Shown here: positions 47,167 to 55,320 of the stretch, one piece after another
Layout: each line of letters begins with the position of its first letter
How positions within the stretch are numbered: position 1 is the stretch's first letter
From: Amycolatopsis alkalitolerans
Lineage (GTDB): Bacteria > Actinomycetota > Actinomycetes > Mycobacteriales > Pseudonocardiaceae
Direction: 5' to 3'
NCBI RefSeq assembly: GCF_006152065.1
Contig: NZ_VDFW01000004.1
Coordinates: 124,001-188,000, forward strand
DNA length: 64,000 nt
Translations under genes and position numbers: made by a program
The notes under the pieces: generated by a model
Told to the model about the DNA's origin: nothing
Database searches by the model: none
What the model saw: only the letters and a program-made list of their open reading frames with translations

Positions 47167-49659
47167 ATGGCCCGTCCGCGCAAGCGTCCCGATGGTGGTG
47201 ACGCACGACAGCGGCGGCCTGAGATCCGGGCCGGCGGCCGGTGGCGGCTCCGCAACTGGCGGCTCCGCACGAAGCTCATCGCCGTCCTGCTCATCCCGGC
47301 CGTGGCCGTGCTCGCGCTGGCCGGGTTGAACGTGCGGCAAGACCTGGTGCATGCCGACGAGCTGGCCGAGTTGTCGGCGCACGGGCGCGTCGACGCCGGC
47401 GTCAACGACGTCATCCACCAGTTGCAGCGCGAGCGCGACCTGAGCGTCCGCTTCGTGGCCGGCGGTCGCCGCGGCGATCTGACCGACCTGCGTGATCAGC
47501 GGGCCAAGGTCGACGCCGCGATCGGGGCGGTCGGCAAGCAACTCGACATCGACCGCACGCGGCTGTCGCCGAAGGGCGTCACCGAACTGCAGGCGACCAT
47601 CGCGCGGACCAACGTGCTCACCGGGCTGCGGTTCGCGACCGAACATTCGAACCTGCCCGCGGACGCTACCCTGCGTTCCTACAGCGAGCTGATCTCCGGG
47701 ATGCTCGACCTGTCCGACCAGGCGGTCGCGGAAGTGACCGATCCTGACGTGGCCAGGCTGCGGCTCGCCGCGAGCGCGCTGGCCAGGGTCAAGGACGAGA
47801 TGTCGGTCAAGCGCGCGCTGCTCGCCGAGGCCCTGCAGGAGGGGAGGCTCTCCACCGACGAGTTGCGGGCCCTACTCGGCGCCGACGCCGAGCTTTCCGC
47901 CGCGCTCAATGACTACCGCAAGTTCGCCACTCCCGCGGAGCAGCGGATGTACGACGACACCGTGATCGGCCTGATCGTCGACACCGCCAACAACATGGTC
48001 GAGGCGGCGATCACCCACGCCGAGATGGGGCAGAACCTCTCGAGCCTGGACCCGCAGCAGTGGGACACCGCCTCGACCTACACGATCAACCTCGCCTACC
48101 AGGTGCAGCAGGCGCTCCAGTCGGAAACCCAGACCAAGATCGACTCGATGGCCGCCGACGCGCGCCGGTCGGCGATCACGAACGCGGGCGTCGTGCTCGG
48201 GGTGCTCGTGCTGTGCGCCGTCCTCGCGGTGATCATCGCCCGATCGCTGCTGCGCCCGCTGCGCGCGCTGCGCCGGACCGCGCTGGACGTCGCCGAGCAC
48301 CGGCTGCCGGCCGCGGTGCAGGACATCCTCGCCGACCCGCATCCCGAGGGGGCGGCACGCCGGCGCGGCGTCGATCCGGTGCCGGTGTCCAGCCGGGAGG
48401 AGCTGGGCCAGGTCGCGCGCGCGTTCGACGCGGTGCACGGCGAGGCCGTCCGGCTGGCCGGTGAGCAGGCCCTGCTGCGCGAGAACGTGAACGCGATGTT
48501 CGTCAACCTTTCGCGCCGCAGCCAGAACCTCGTCGAGCGCCAGCTGTCCGTACTGGACCGGATGGAGGCGGGCGAGCAGGATCCGGACACGCTCGGCGGG
48601 CTGTTCGAACTGGACCACCTCGCGACCCGGATGCGCCGCAACAGCGAGAACCTGCTCGTCCTCTCGGGGCACGATCTCGACGAGGGACGGACGGAACCCG
48701 TGCCGGCGGAGGAGATCATCGGCGCCGCGCTGTCCGAAGTGGAGCACTACCAGCGGATCGAGCTGACCGCGACACCGGATCTGGCGATCCGCGGCGGGGT
48801 CGCCAGCGATCTCGTGCACGTGATCTCGGAGTTGCTCGAGAACGCGACGCTGTATTCGCCGGCGGACAGCACGGCGACCGTGGTCAGCGCGATCGGCGAC
48901 GACGGCGCGTGGCAGGTGCACATCACCGACTCGGGCGCCGGTATGCCCGAACCCGAGATCCAGCGCGCGAACGCGCGGCTGGCCACCCCGCCCGAGGTCG
49001 ACGTCGAGGCGTCGCGCCGGATGGGCCTGTTCGTCGTCGCGACCCTGGCCCGGCGGCATGCCATCGGGGTGCGGCTGCGCTCGGCCGACGGCGGCGGGCT
49101 CGTGGCGACCGTCGTCGTGCCCGCCGCGCTCGCCGTCGAGCAGCAGGCAAGGCCCGCCCCCGCCGCCGAACCCGAACCGGTACCGGTGCCCGAGCCGCAA
49201 CCCGTGCCCGTGGTCGACTCGCCGCTGTCCGTGCCGGCTGATGTGTCCCATCGCGCGCCGGTGGAGGGCGAGCCGGGGCCGGACTGGCCGTCGGAGGACG
49301 ACGACGACCAGGACCGGTACCACCTCGAGGACGACGCGCCGACCGAACGGATGCCGGCCTACCAGGCCGTGCTGTCCCAGTGGTTCCACAACACGGGCGA
49401 GCACTGGCCCGTGCGGGGTGGCGAGGGGGCTGCGCCGGCCCCACAGCCCGAGTGGCCCGAGAACGACGAGCCAGGCGGTTCGATCGCCGAGCGGCTCAAC
49501 GGCAGCGCGGCCGCGAGACCGGAGCCGGCCGACTCGCCGACGCTGCGGTTGGACCCGGACTCCGTGCGTGGCCGGATGGCGCGGCTGCAGCACGGTTTCA
49601 ACCGGGCCCGCGAGGCCAGAGCCATCACCCGCCGGGAAGAAGACATTTCGGGCAAATAG
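47167..49659 (+). CDS. cvnA: NIT-domain sensor ATPase of the conservon type (CvnA-like), first copy
   Basis: An 830-residue membrane sensor. It has a membrane helix near residues 38-54 (IAVLLIPAVAVLALAGL), a nitrate/nitrite-sensing-like extracellular domain to about 330, a second helix and HAMP region (GVLVLCAVLAVIIARSLLRP), and a HATPase: N box ELLENATLYSP (Asn559), G1 DSGAGMP, G2 SRRMGLFVVATLA. The DHp-like segment contains ELDHLATRMRRNSENLL. The C-terminal 200 residues are Pro/Glu-rich. In classic conservons, roadblock, DUF742 and GTPase genes follow; here an ABC locus follows instead, so this copy lacks partners next to it. Confidence 0.88.
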   Translation: MARPRKRPDGGDARQRRPEIRAGGRWRLRNWRLRTKLIAVLLIPAVAVLALAGLNVRQDLVHADELAELSAHGRVDAGVNDVIHQLQRERDLSVRFVAGGRRGDLTDLRDQRAKVDAAIGAVGKQLDIDRTRLSPKGVTELQATIARTNVLTGLRFATEHSNLPADATLRSYSELISGMLDLSDQAVAEVTDPDVARLRLAASALARVKDEMSVKRALLAEALQEGRLSTDELRALLGADAELSAALNDYRKFATPAEQRMYDDTVIGLIVDTANNMVEAAITHAEMGQNLSSLDPQQWDTASTYTINLAYQVQQALQSETQTKIDSMAADARRSAITNAGVVLGVLVLCAVLAVIIARSLLRPLRALRRTALDVAEHRLPAAVQDILADPHPEGAARRRGVDPVPVSSREELGQVARAFDAVHGEAVRLAGEQALLRENVNAMFVNLSRRSQNLVERQLSVLDRMEAGEQDPDTLGGLFELDHLATRMRRNSENLLVLSGHDLDEGRTEPVPAEEIIGAALSEVEHYQRIELTATPDLAIRGGVASDLVHVISELLENATLYSPADSTATVVSAIGDDGAWQVHITDSGAGMPEPEIQRANARLATPPEVDVEASRRMGLFVVATLARRHAIGVRLRSADGGGLVATVVVPAALAVEQQARPAPAAEPEPVPVPEPQPVPVVDSPLSVPADVSHRAPVEGEPGPDWPSEDDDDQDRYHLEDDAPTERMPAYQAVLSQWFHNTGEHWPVRGGEGAAPAPQPEWPENDEPGGSIAERLNGSAAARPEPADSPTLRLDPDSVRGRMARLQHGFNRAREARAITRREEDISGK

Positions 49660-50074
49660 TCGCCAATTTGCCGATTGCAAATTTTGCCGGTGGACTGGTG
49701 TACGGGGGATAGGCCGAACGTCGCAGCCATTCCAAGCTGTTCGCTGTTTTCCGCCAGGTGGACAAGCCCCCGTTCGGGTGAGCGGTTTTGCGACCGACCA
49801 ATTACCCGAAGTGGTCTGGACCTACTCCGCAGATCAGGGCCGGTGGCCACGCGTCGCCGGGCTTTTCGCCCCGCCGTGGCTAGCAGGGCGCGGGTTATGG
49901 CGTATACCAGATCATGATCAAATCGCACTGTTGCAGTAACCAGTATTGCGATAGGTTTCGCCCGGGCTCGAACCCCGTGTGGTAATCACTCATTCGTGAC
50001 GCGGATGGGATGCTTCCCGAATCACGGGACGTAGTCAAATTTCCAGCTGTCGATACGCCGCGTCAGGAGCGTTA
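49660..50074. other. 415-bp gap before the ABC operon
   Basis: No gene is supported here. The gap holds a palindrome GATCATGATC (49910-49919), a DasR-like near-palindrome around 49810-49825, and an AT-richer stretch near 49905-49960 that could contain the promoter of the binding-protein operon. The ribosome site of the first gene is TCAGGAGCG near 50064-50072. Confidence 0.5.
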
Positions 50075-51091
50075 ATGTCAACAGATGTGAGTAGCGCCAC
50101 TCGCCGCCGGTTCCTCCGGCTCGCTCTCGGCGCGACCGTGGCCGCGCCGTTGGCCGGGTGCAGCGTCCTCAACGGCTCCAGCTCGAGCGACTCGGGCTCG
50201 AACTCGTCCTCCGGCGGGCTCGAAAAGAGCAAGATCACCGTCGGCATCCTGCAGAGCCAGGGCAGCGCGGGCAGCAAGCTCGCCGAGAAGTACGGCTACT
50301 TCAAGGACCAGGGCCTCGACGTGACGATCAAGCCGTTCACCGTGGGCCCGCAGGCCGTGCCCGCGCTGATCAAGGGCGAGCTGGACATCGCGGTGGTCAA
50401 CTACGTCTCGTACTACCAGGCGATCGCGCAGAAGACCCTCGACGCGAAGATCGTGGTCGACGGCAACGCCGCGAACGAGAACTCCGTCGTGGTCGTCGCG
50501 AAGCCGGACTCGGGCATTTCCAGCGCGAAGGACCTGGCCGGGAAGAAGATCGGTATCCAGGCCGCGCGGTCGCTCGCCGAGATGCTCGTGCGCGCGACGC
50601 TCAAGGACAACGACGTCGACCCGAACTCGCCGAAGTACCTCCCGGTCACGTTCCCCAACATCCCGGCCGCCATCGTGAGCGGGCAGCTGGACGCGGGGGT
50701 CGAGGTCGAACCGTTCCTCACCACCTCGGAGCAGAAGCAGGGCCTGCAGCCGGTGCTGAAGCTCATCACCGGGTCGACCGCCAACCTGCCGCAGACCGGG
50801 TACATCGCGACGTCCCAGTTCATCTCGGCCAACCCCAAGACGATCGCGGCCTTCCAGCGCGCGATGATCCCGGCGCAGAAGGACGCGGCGGACCGGTCGA
50901 AGGTGTCCCAGATCCTGCCCGAGCTGTCCGGTGTCGACCAGGCCACCGCGACGCTGATGAACATCGACACGTTCCCGACGGCGAACAACGCCACGCAGCT
51001 CCAGCGCGTGATCACCCTGCTGCAGAACTACGGCGGCATGACCGAGCAGCTCAAGGCGAGCGACTACCTCGTACCGACCCCACAAGTCTGA
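50075..51091 (+). CDS. ABC substrate-binding lipoprotein with Tat-type signal (SsuA/NMT1-like)
   Basis: This 338-residue protein starts with ATRRRFLRLALGATVAAPLA and a lipobox LAGC, a twin-arginine-type lipoprotein signal. The mature part is a periplasmic-binding fold: ITVGILQSQGSAGSKLAEKY, VPALIKGELDIAVVNYVSYY, KIGIQAARSLAEMLVRA. It resembles sulfonate, nitrate or pyrimidine-type binding proteins; the ligand is not clear. It is followed by two permeases, 4 bp and an overlap, so the three form one operon. The ATP-binding subunit is encoded on the opposite strand at 54268. Confidence 0.88.
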   Translation: MSTDVSSATRRRFLRLALGATVAAPLAGCSVLNGSSSSDSGSNSSSGGLEKSKITVGILQSQGSAGSKLAEKYGYFKDQGLDVTIKPFTVGPQAVPALIKGELDIAVVNYVSYYQAIAQKTLDAKIVVDGNAANENSVVVVAKPDSGISSAKDLAGKKIGIQAARSLAEMLVRATLKDNDVDPNSPKYLPVTFPNIPAAIVSGQLDAGVEVEPFLTTSEQKQGLQPVLKLITGSTANLPQTGYIATSQFISANPKTIAAFQRAMIPAQKDAADRSKVSQILPELSGVDQATATLMNIDTFPTANNATQLQRVITLLQNYGGMTEQLKASDYLVPTPQV

Positions 51092-51095
51092 AGCC

Positions 51096-51860
51096 GTGCG
51101 TACCGTTCTTCGCCGGTTGACCGGGCTGGCCGCCTTCCTCGCGCTGTGGGAGGCGGTCGGCCGTTCGGGGGTGATCAAGGCGGGGGTGCTGCCGCCGCCC
51201 TCGACCGTCCTCGGCCAGTTCTTCAGGCTGCTCGGTGACCCGAAGTTCCTCGGCGACGCCGCGTCGACGCTGCTGTCGTGGGTCATCGCGATCCTGCTCG
51301 CCACCGTCATCGCGGTTCCGCTGGGCATCCTGCTCGGCGGTCTCCGGCCGCTGCGACTGCTCACCGGGCCGGTGATCGAGTTCCTCCGGCCGCTGCCGAC
51401 CGTCGCGCTGATCCCGCTGGTCGTCCTGCTGCTGGGCAGCGGGGCGCAGACGAAGATCGCGCTCGCCACCTTCGCGTCGGTCTGGCCGATCCTGTTCAAC
51501 ACGATGTACGCGTTCGGCGAGATCGACCGGCAGGTGCTCGACACCGCGCGGGCCTTCCGCACACCGCGGACCCGCCTGGTGTACGCGGTGATCCTGCCAA
51601 GCGTCGCCCCGTTCGTGATGACCGGCGTCCGGCTGTCCGCCGCGGTGGGGCTGATCGTGCTGGTGAGCACCGAGTTCCTCAGCGGGAACAGCATCGGCGT
51701 CGGGCAGTACGTCTATTTCTGGGGCAGCTCCGCGCTCCGGATGGACATCGTGCTTGCCGGCACCATTTTCGTCGGACTCGTCGGCTACCTGGTCAACATT
51801 GGATTGCTGGGCCTGCAGCGGCGGTGGCTCGGCTGGGCGGCGACGGGAGGTGCGGTGTGA
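51096..51860 (+). CDS. ABC transporter permease (SsuC/TauC type), first
   Basis: A 254-residue membrane protein with about six helices. It has VLPPPSTVLGQFFRLLGDPK at the start, and the EAA loop for the ATPase contact is in AFRTPRTRLVYAVILPSVAP. The GTG at 51096 is 4 bp after the binding-protein stop. The stop overlaps the next permease start (GTGTGA). With the second permease it builds a heterodimeric channel. Confidence 0.9.
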   Translation: MRTVLRRLTGLAAFLALWEAVGRSGVIKAGVLPPPSTVLGQFFRLLGDPKFLGDAASTLLSWVIAILLATVIAVPLGILLGGLRPLRLLTGPVIEFLRPLPTVALIPLVVLLLGSGAQTKIALATFASVWPILFNTMYAFGEIDRQVLDTARAFRTPRTRLVYAVILPSVAPFVMTGVRLSAAVGLIVLVSTEFLSGNSIGVGQYVYFWGSSALRMDIVLAGTIFVGLVGYLVNIGLLGLQRRWLGWAATGGAV

Positions 51861-52633
51861 GCGGCCGCCTGCGTGCGTTCATCCGGCGCTGGCTGGTGTT
51901 CATCGCGTTTCTGTTGCTGTGGCAGTGGGTCACGGTCAGCGCGCGCAACCCGTATTTCCCGCCGCCGCTGAAGATCGCCGAGGTGGCCGGGACGGTGTTC
52001 ACCCCCGGCGTGCTGACCGGTGATCTCCTGCCGAGCCTCGGCCGGCTGGCGCTGGGCTGGCTGATCGCGGTGGTGGTTGGCGTGCCGGTGGGGCTCGCGC
52101 TCGGCCGGTCGCCGGTGATCACCGACTACGTGTCGGCGATGTTCTTCTTCGCCCGCTCGGTGCCGGCGACCCTGCTGGTGCCGGTGTTCCTGGTGGCGTT
52201 CGGGATCGGGCCGCGGATGGAGATCGTGACGATCCTGTGGGGCACGATCTGGCCGATCCTGCTCAACACCATCGACGGCGCGCGGTCGGTGGACGAGATC
52301 AAGCTCGACACGTCGAGAGCGTTCCGGATCAGCAGGCCGCACTGGGTCCTCGGCGTGGTGCTGCCGGCGGCGCTGCCGAAGGTGTTCGCGGGGATGCGGC
52401 TCGCGCTGTCCATCGCGATCATCCTGATGATCGTCTCGGAGCTCACCGGCGTCGCCAGCGGGATCGGCTACCAGCTGGTCAACGCGCAGGGCGGGTTCCT
52501 GCTGCCCGAGATGTGGGTGTGGATCGTGCTGGTGAGCGTGCTCGGGTACCTGTCCAACCTGCTGCTGTCGGCGGTGGAGCGCAGGGCACTGGCCTGGCAC
52601 CCCGGTTTCCACCCCGAACAACTGTCGGCCTGA
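51857..52633 (+). CDS. ABC transporter permease (SsuC/TauC type), second
   Basis: A 258-residue membrane protein; the EAA loop is AFRISRPHWVLGVVLPAALP, and helices include PATLLVPVFLVAFGIGPRME. It begins at GTG 51857, overlapping the stop of the first permease, so the earlier frame from 51278 is a shadow. It is the last gene of the operon and is followed by a perfect 20-bp-arm hairpin. Confidence 0.9.
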   Translation: MSGRLRAFIRRWLVFIAFLLLWQWVTVSARNPYFPPPLKIAEVAGTVFTPGVLTGDLLPSLGRLALGWLIAVVVGVPVGLALGRSPVITDYVSAMFFFARSVPATLLVPVFLVAFGIGPRMEIVTILWGTIWPILLNTIDGARSVDEIKLDTSRAFRISRPHWVLGVVLPAALPKVFAGMRLALSIAIILMIVSELTGVASGIGYQLVNAQGGFLLPEMWVWIVLVSVLGYLSNLLLSAVERRALAWHPGFHPEQLSA

Positions 52634-52642
52634 GCCGCCGCG

Positions 52643-52697
52643 TGCCGTGAGGGACCCCCTCATGCCCTTATGTGCCGTGAGGGGGTCCCTCACGGCA
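52643..52697. terminator. Perfect 20-bp-arm hairpin between convergent operons
   Basis: The arms at 52643-52662 and 52678-52697 (TGCCGTGAGGGACCCCCTCA and its exact complement) flank a 15-base loop. It lies between the convergent permease and decarboxylase genes and can stop both. A TTTCTT follows on the plus strand. The very long perfect arms are typical of a dispersed palindromic repeat used as terminator. Confidence 0.85.
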
Positions 52698-52701
52698 TTT
52701 C

Positions 52702-54267
52702 TTAGGACAGGCGTACGTGGAGCAGCGTCGGGCCCGCTGAAGCGAGGGCGGTGGTGACTCCGGTGCGCAGCTGCGCCGGGGTCCGCACGTCGTGCGCGGC
52801 GCAGCCCATGCCGCGGGCCAGATCGCGGAACTCGAGGCCCCCCAGCTCGATGCCGGGGACTTTCCCGGCGCCGGTGCGCACCGCGTGCCTGCGGACGGCC
52901 GCGTACTCGCCGTTGTCGAGGATGACGAACAGCACCGCGGTCTGCTGCCGCGCGGCCGTCCACAGTGCTTGGATGCCGTACATGCTGCCGCCGTCGCCGA
53001 GGACGGCGACCACCGGCCGCGCGGGTTCGGCCAGCGCCGCGCCGACCGCCGCCGGCAGACCGTAGCCCAGCACGCCGCTGGACATCGTGAGATAACCGCG
53101 CCCCCGTGCGGTGATCGGGAAATGCGCCTGCATGTCCTGACGGTTCGTCGGCGCCTCTTCGACCACGAGTGCGTTGGCGGGCACGAGATCCGCCAGGGTC
53201 TGGTACACGAACGCACCCGAAAGCGGTTCGCCGGCAACGGGTTCGGGAACGCGTGCCGGTCGCCGCCGCGGCTCCGGGGCGGCCCGGCCGGTCGCGCGCA
53301 CCAGTTCGGTGAGGCGGGCGATGCCGGCTCGCGGCGAGGCGAGCACGCCGTTGCCGGCCGCTCTCGCCAGTAGGTGCGGGTCGTCGCTCAGCACGTGCAC
53401 CTCAGGCAGTTCGGGCCCGCTCTCGGTGACGACGTGGTAGGTGAACGCGGGCGCGCCGAGCACCACCACGCAGTCGAAGCCGGCCAGGGCGGCGGCGACG
53501 CCCCCTCGGTTCGGCGGCAGGAAACCGGAGAACAGCGGGTGATCCTCCGGGAAGGAGCTGCGCGCGGAGAACGGCGCTGCCCACACCGCGGCGTTGGTCT
53601 TCTCGGCGAGACCGACCGCGAGTTCGACGGCGTCGTCGGCATCCACCGCCGCACCGACGACGAGCGCGGGCCGCGTGCTCGCGTCCAAAGCGGACGCGAC
53701 GGCGGAAAGCGCTTCCTGATCCGGCGCGGGGTCGGCGATCCGCGGCCTGGCCGGGACCGGCACGGCAGGCGCATCCCAGTCATCCGCCGGTACGGAAAGG
53801 AAAACCGGTCCGCGCGGGGCCTGGGTCGCCAGCAGGTACGCCCGTGCGAACGCGGCCGGGACGTCCTCGGCACGGGCCGGCTGGCAGCTCCATTTCACGT
53901 AGGGCTTGGGAAACTCCGCGGCCTCGAGCGCACCGAGGAAGGGATCGCCCGGCAACAGCGAACGCGCTTGCTGACCGGCGATGACGAGCACCGGCGCGCG
54001 GTTGTGGAACGCCGTGACCAGGCTGCCCAGCCCATGCCCGAGGCCGCCGGCGGAATGCAGGTTGACCACGGCCGCGTTTCCGGTCAGCTGCGCGAAGGCA
54101 TCCGCCATCGCGACCACACTGGACTCCTGCAGCCCCAGCACGTACCGGAAGTCGTCCGGCCAGTCGGCCAGGAAGGCCAGTTCGGTACTGCCGGGATTGC
54201 CGAAAACCGTGGTGAGTTTCCAGTCCCGCATGAGCGCGCGGACGGCGTCCCGGACGGTCTGCGCCAT
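52702..54267 (-). CDS. mdlC: Benzoylformate decarboxylase-like ThDP enzyme
   Basis: This 521-residue ThDP-dependent enzyme has the benzoylformate decarboxylase active-site residues: Glu48 in VLGLQESS, Ser27 in GNPGSTEL, His71 in VVNLHSAGG and His278 in FTYHVVTES. The ThDP motif reads GDGGSMYG to DNGEYAAV. It most likely decarboxylates a 2-oxo acid such as benzoylformate; a different 2-oxo acid is possible. It begins directly after the stop of the ATPase gene (no gap), so transporter and enzyme are coexpressed and probably work on the same compound. Confidence 0.83.
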   Translation of the reverse strand: MAQTVRDAVRALMRDWKLTTVFGNPGSTELAFLADWPDDFRYVLGLQESSVVAMADAFAQLTGNAAVVNLHSAGGLGHGLGSLVTAFHNRAPVLVIAGQQARSLLPGDPFLGALEAAEFPKPYVKWSCQPARAEDVPAAFARAYLLATQAPRGPVFLSVPADDWDAPAVPVPARPRIADPAPDQEALSAVASALDASTRPALVVGAAVDADDAVELAVGLAEKTNAAVWAAPFSARSSFPEDHPLFSGFLPPNRGGVAAALAGFDCVVVLGAPAFTYHVVTESGPELPEVHVLSDDPHLLARAAGNGVLASPRAGIARLTELVRATGRAAPEPRRRPARVPEPVAGEPLSGAFVYQTLADLVPANALVVEEAPTNRQDMQAHFPITARGRGYLTMSSGVLGYGLPAAVGAALAEPARPVVAVLGDGGSMYGIQALWTAARQQTAVLFVILDNGEYAAVRRHAVRTGAGKVPGIELGGLEFRDLARGMGCAAHDVRTPAQLRTGVTTALASAGPTLLHVRLS

Positions 54268-55056
54268 TCAGTTCGCCTCCTGCGCCACTTCGCGTTTCTG
54301 CAGCAATCGCGCTACTTCGCCGCGCAGCGCCACGAATTCGGCCGATTCGCGGGTGGCGATCTGGTCCCGTTCCCCGGGGAGATCGACCGTCAGATCGGCG
54401 ACGATGGATGCGGGCGAGGAGGACAGGACGAGGACGCGGTCCGCGAGGTACACGCTTTCGTCGATGTCGTGTGTCACGAGCAGAACGGTGCTGCCCTGCT
54501 CGCGCTGCACCCGCCGCAGCAGGTCCTCCAGTTCGAACCGGGTCTGCGCGTCGACGGAGGCGAACGGCTCGTCCATCAGGAGTAGCGCCGGCCGGCTCGC
54601 GAGCGCCCGTGCGATCGATACGCGCTGCTGCATGCCCCCGGACAGCTGCCACGGGAATTTCCGTTGCGTGTCACCGAGTCCGACCCAGTCGAGCGCCTCC
54701 CGCACCCGCGCGCGCCGCTCGGCGCGCGGCAGCCGCCGGGACCGCAGCGGGAACTCGACGTTGCCCGCGACGGTGAGCCACGGGAACAGCGAACGGCTGT
54801 AGTCCTGGAACACCACCGCCAGATCCTCGGGCACCCCGGAAACCTGGTCGCCGTGCAGCTTGACGGTGCCTTCACTGGGCGTGAGCAGGCCCCCGATACA
54901 GCGCAGCAATGTCGATTTGCCGCAGCCCGACGGGCCGACGATGCACGCCAGTTGGCCGGTTTCGACGGTGAACGTCAGATCGCGGATCGCAAGATGCACG
55001 TTCTCCCCGGTGCCGAACCGGTGGTTGAGATCGCTCACCTCGAGCATCGTGGGCAC
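54268..55056 (-). CDS. ABC transporter ATP-binding protein (SsuB/TauB type)
   Basis: A 262-residue ATPase with Walker A GPSGCGKST, Q loop VFQDYSRSLFPW, signature LSGGMQQR, Walker B LLLMDEPFAS and switch His in LLVTHDID. The call to the permeases at 51096-52633 is by family only, as the genes lie on opposite strands about 1.6 kb apart. GTG 55056 (with GGAG 9 bases ahead) is chosen; the in-frame ATG at 55047 is an alternative. A palindrome 37-62 bp ahead may control the operon. Confidence 0.88.
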   Translation of the reverse strand: MPTMLEVSDLNHRFGTGENVHLAIRDLTFTVETGQLACIVGPSGCGKSTLLRCIGGLLTPSEGTVKLHGDQVSGVPEDLAVVFQDYSRSLFPWLTVAGNVEFPLRSRRLPRAERRARVREALDWVGLGDTQRKFPWQLSGGMQQRVSIARALASRPALLLMDEPFASVDAQTRFELEDLLRRVQREQGSTVLLVTHDIDESVYLADRVLVLSSSPASIVADLTVDLPGERDQIATRESAEFVALRGEVARLLQKREVAQEAN

Positions 55057-55092
55057 TTTGCAGGTCTCCTCGTCTTTCGCCGGAGGTCCCGG

Positions 55093-55118
55093 GATCGAGT
55101 GGTACAGATCACTCGATC
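55093..55118. promoter_or_regulatory. 9-bp-arm palindrome ahead of the ATPase-decarboxylase operon
   Basis: GATCGAGTG (55093-55101) and CACTCGATC (55110-55118) are perfect complements around 8 bases. The site lies 37-62 bp ahead of the ATPase start, in the promoter region of the operon and also 200 bp from the divergent sensor gene. No regulator gene is adjacent, so the binding protein is unknown. Confidence 0.5.
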
Positions 55119-55320
55119 TGGTGGTGTGTCACTAATGATCTACTGAGAGTGCTTAGACCTAGTTCAGCCCGGGGAAGTTCTATCAGGTCAGCGGACTTTA
55201 CGGAGCTACTTCACAGCCCGTTACTCAGGAAGGGTTACATCTTCACGGGCTCTTCGCTACCCTCTGCACCTGCACACACGAGGTTGACCGAATGCTGGCG
55301 GGAATGACGGTGGTACAGCG

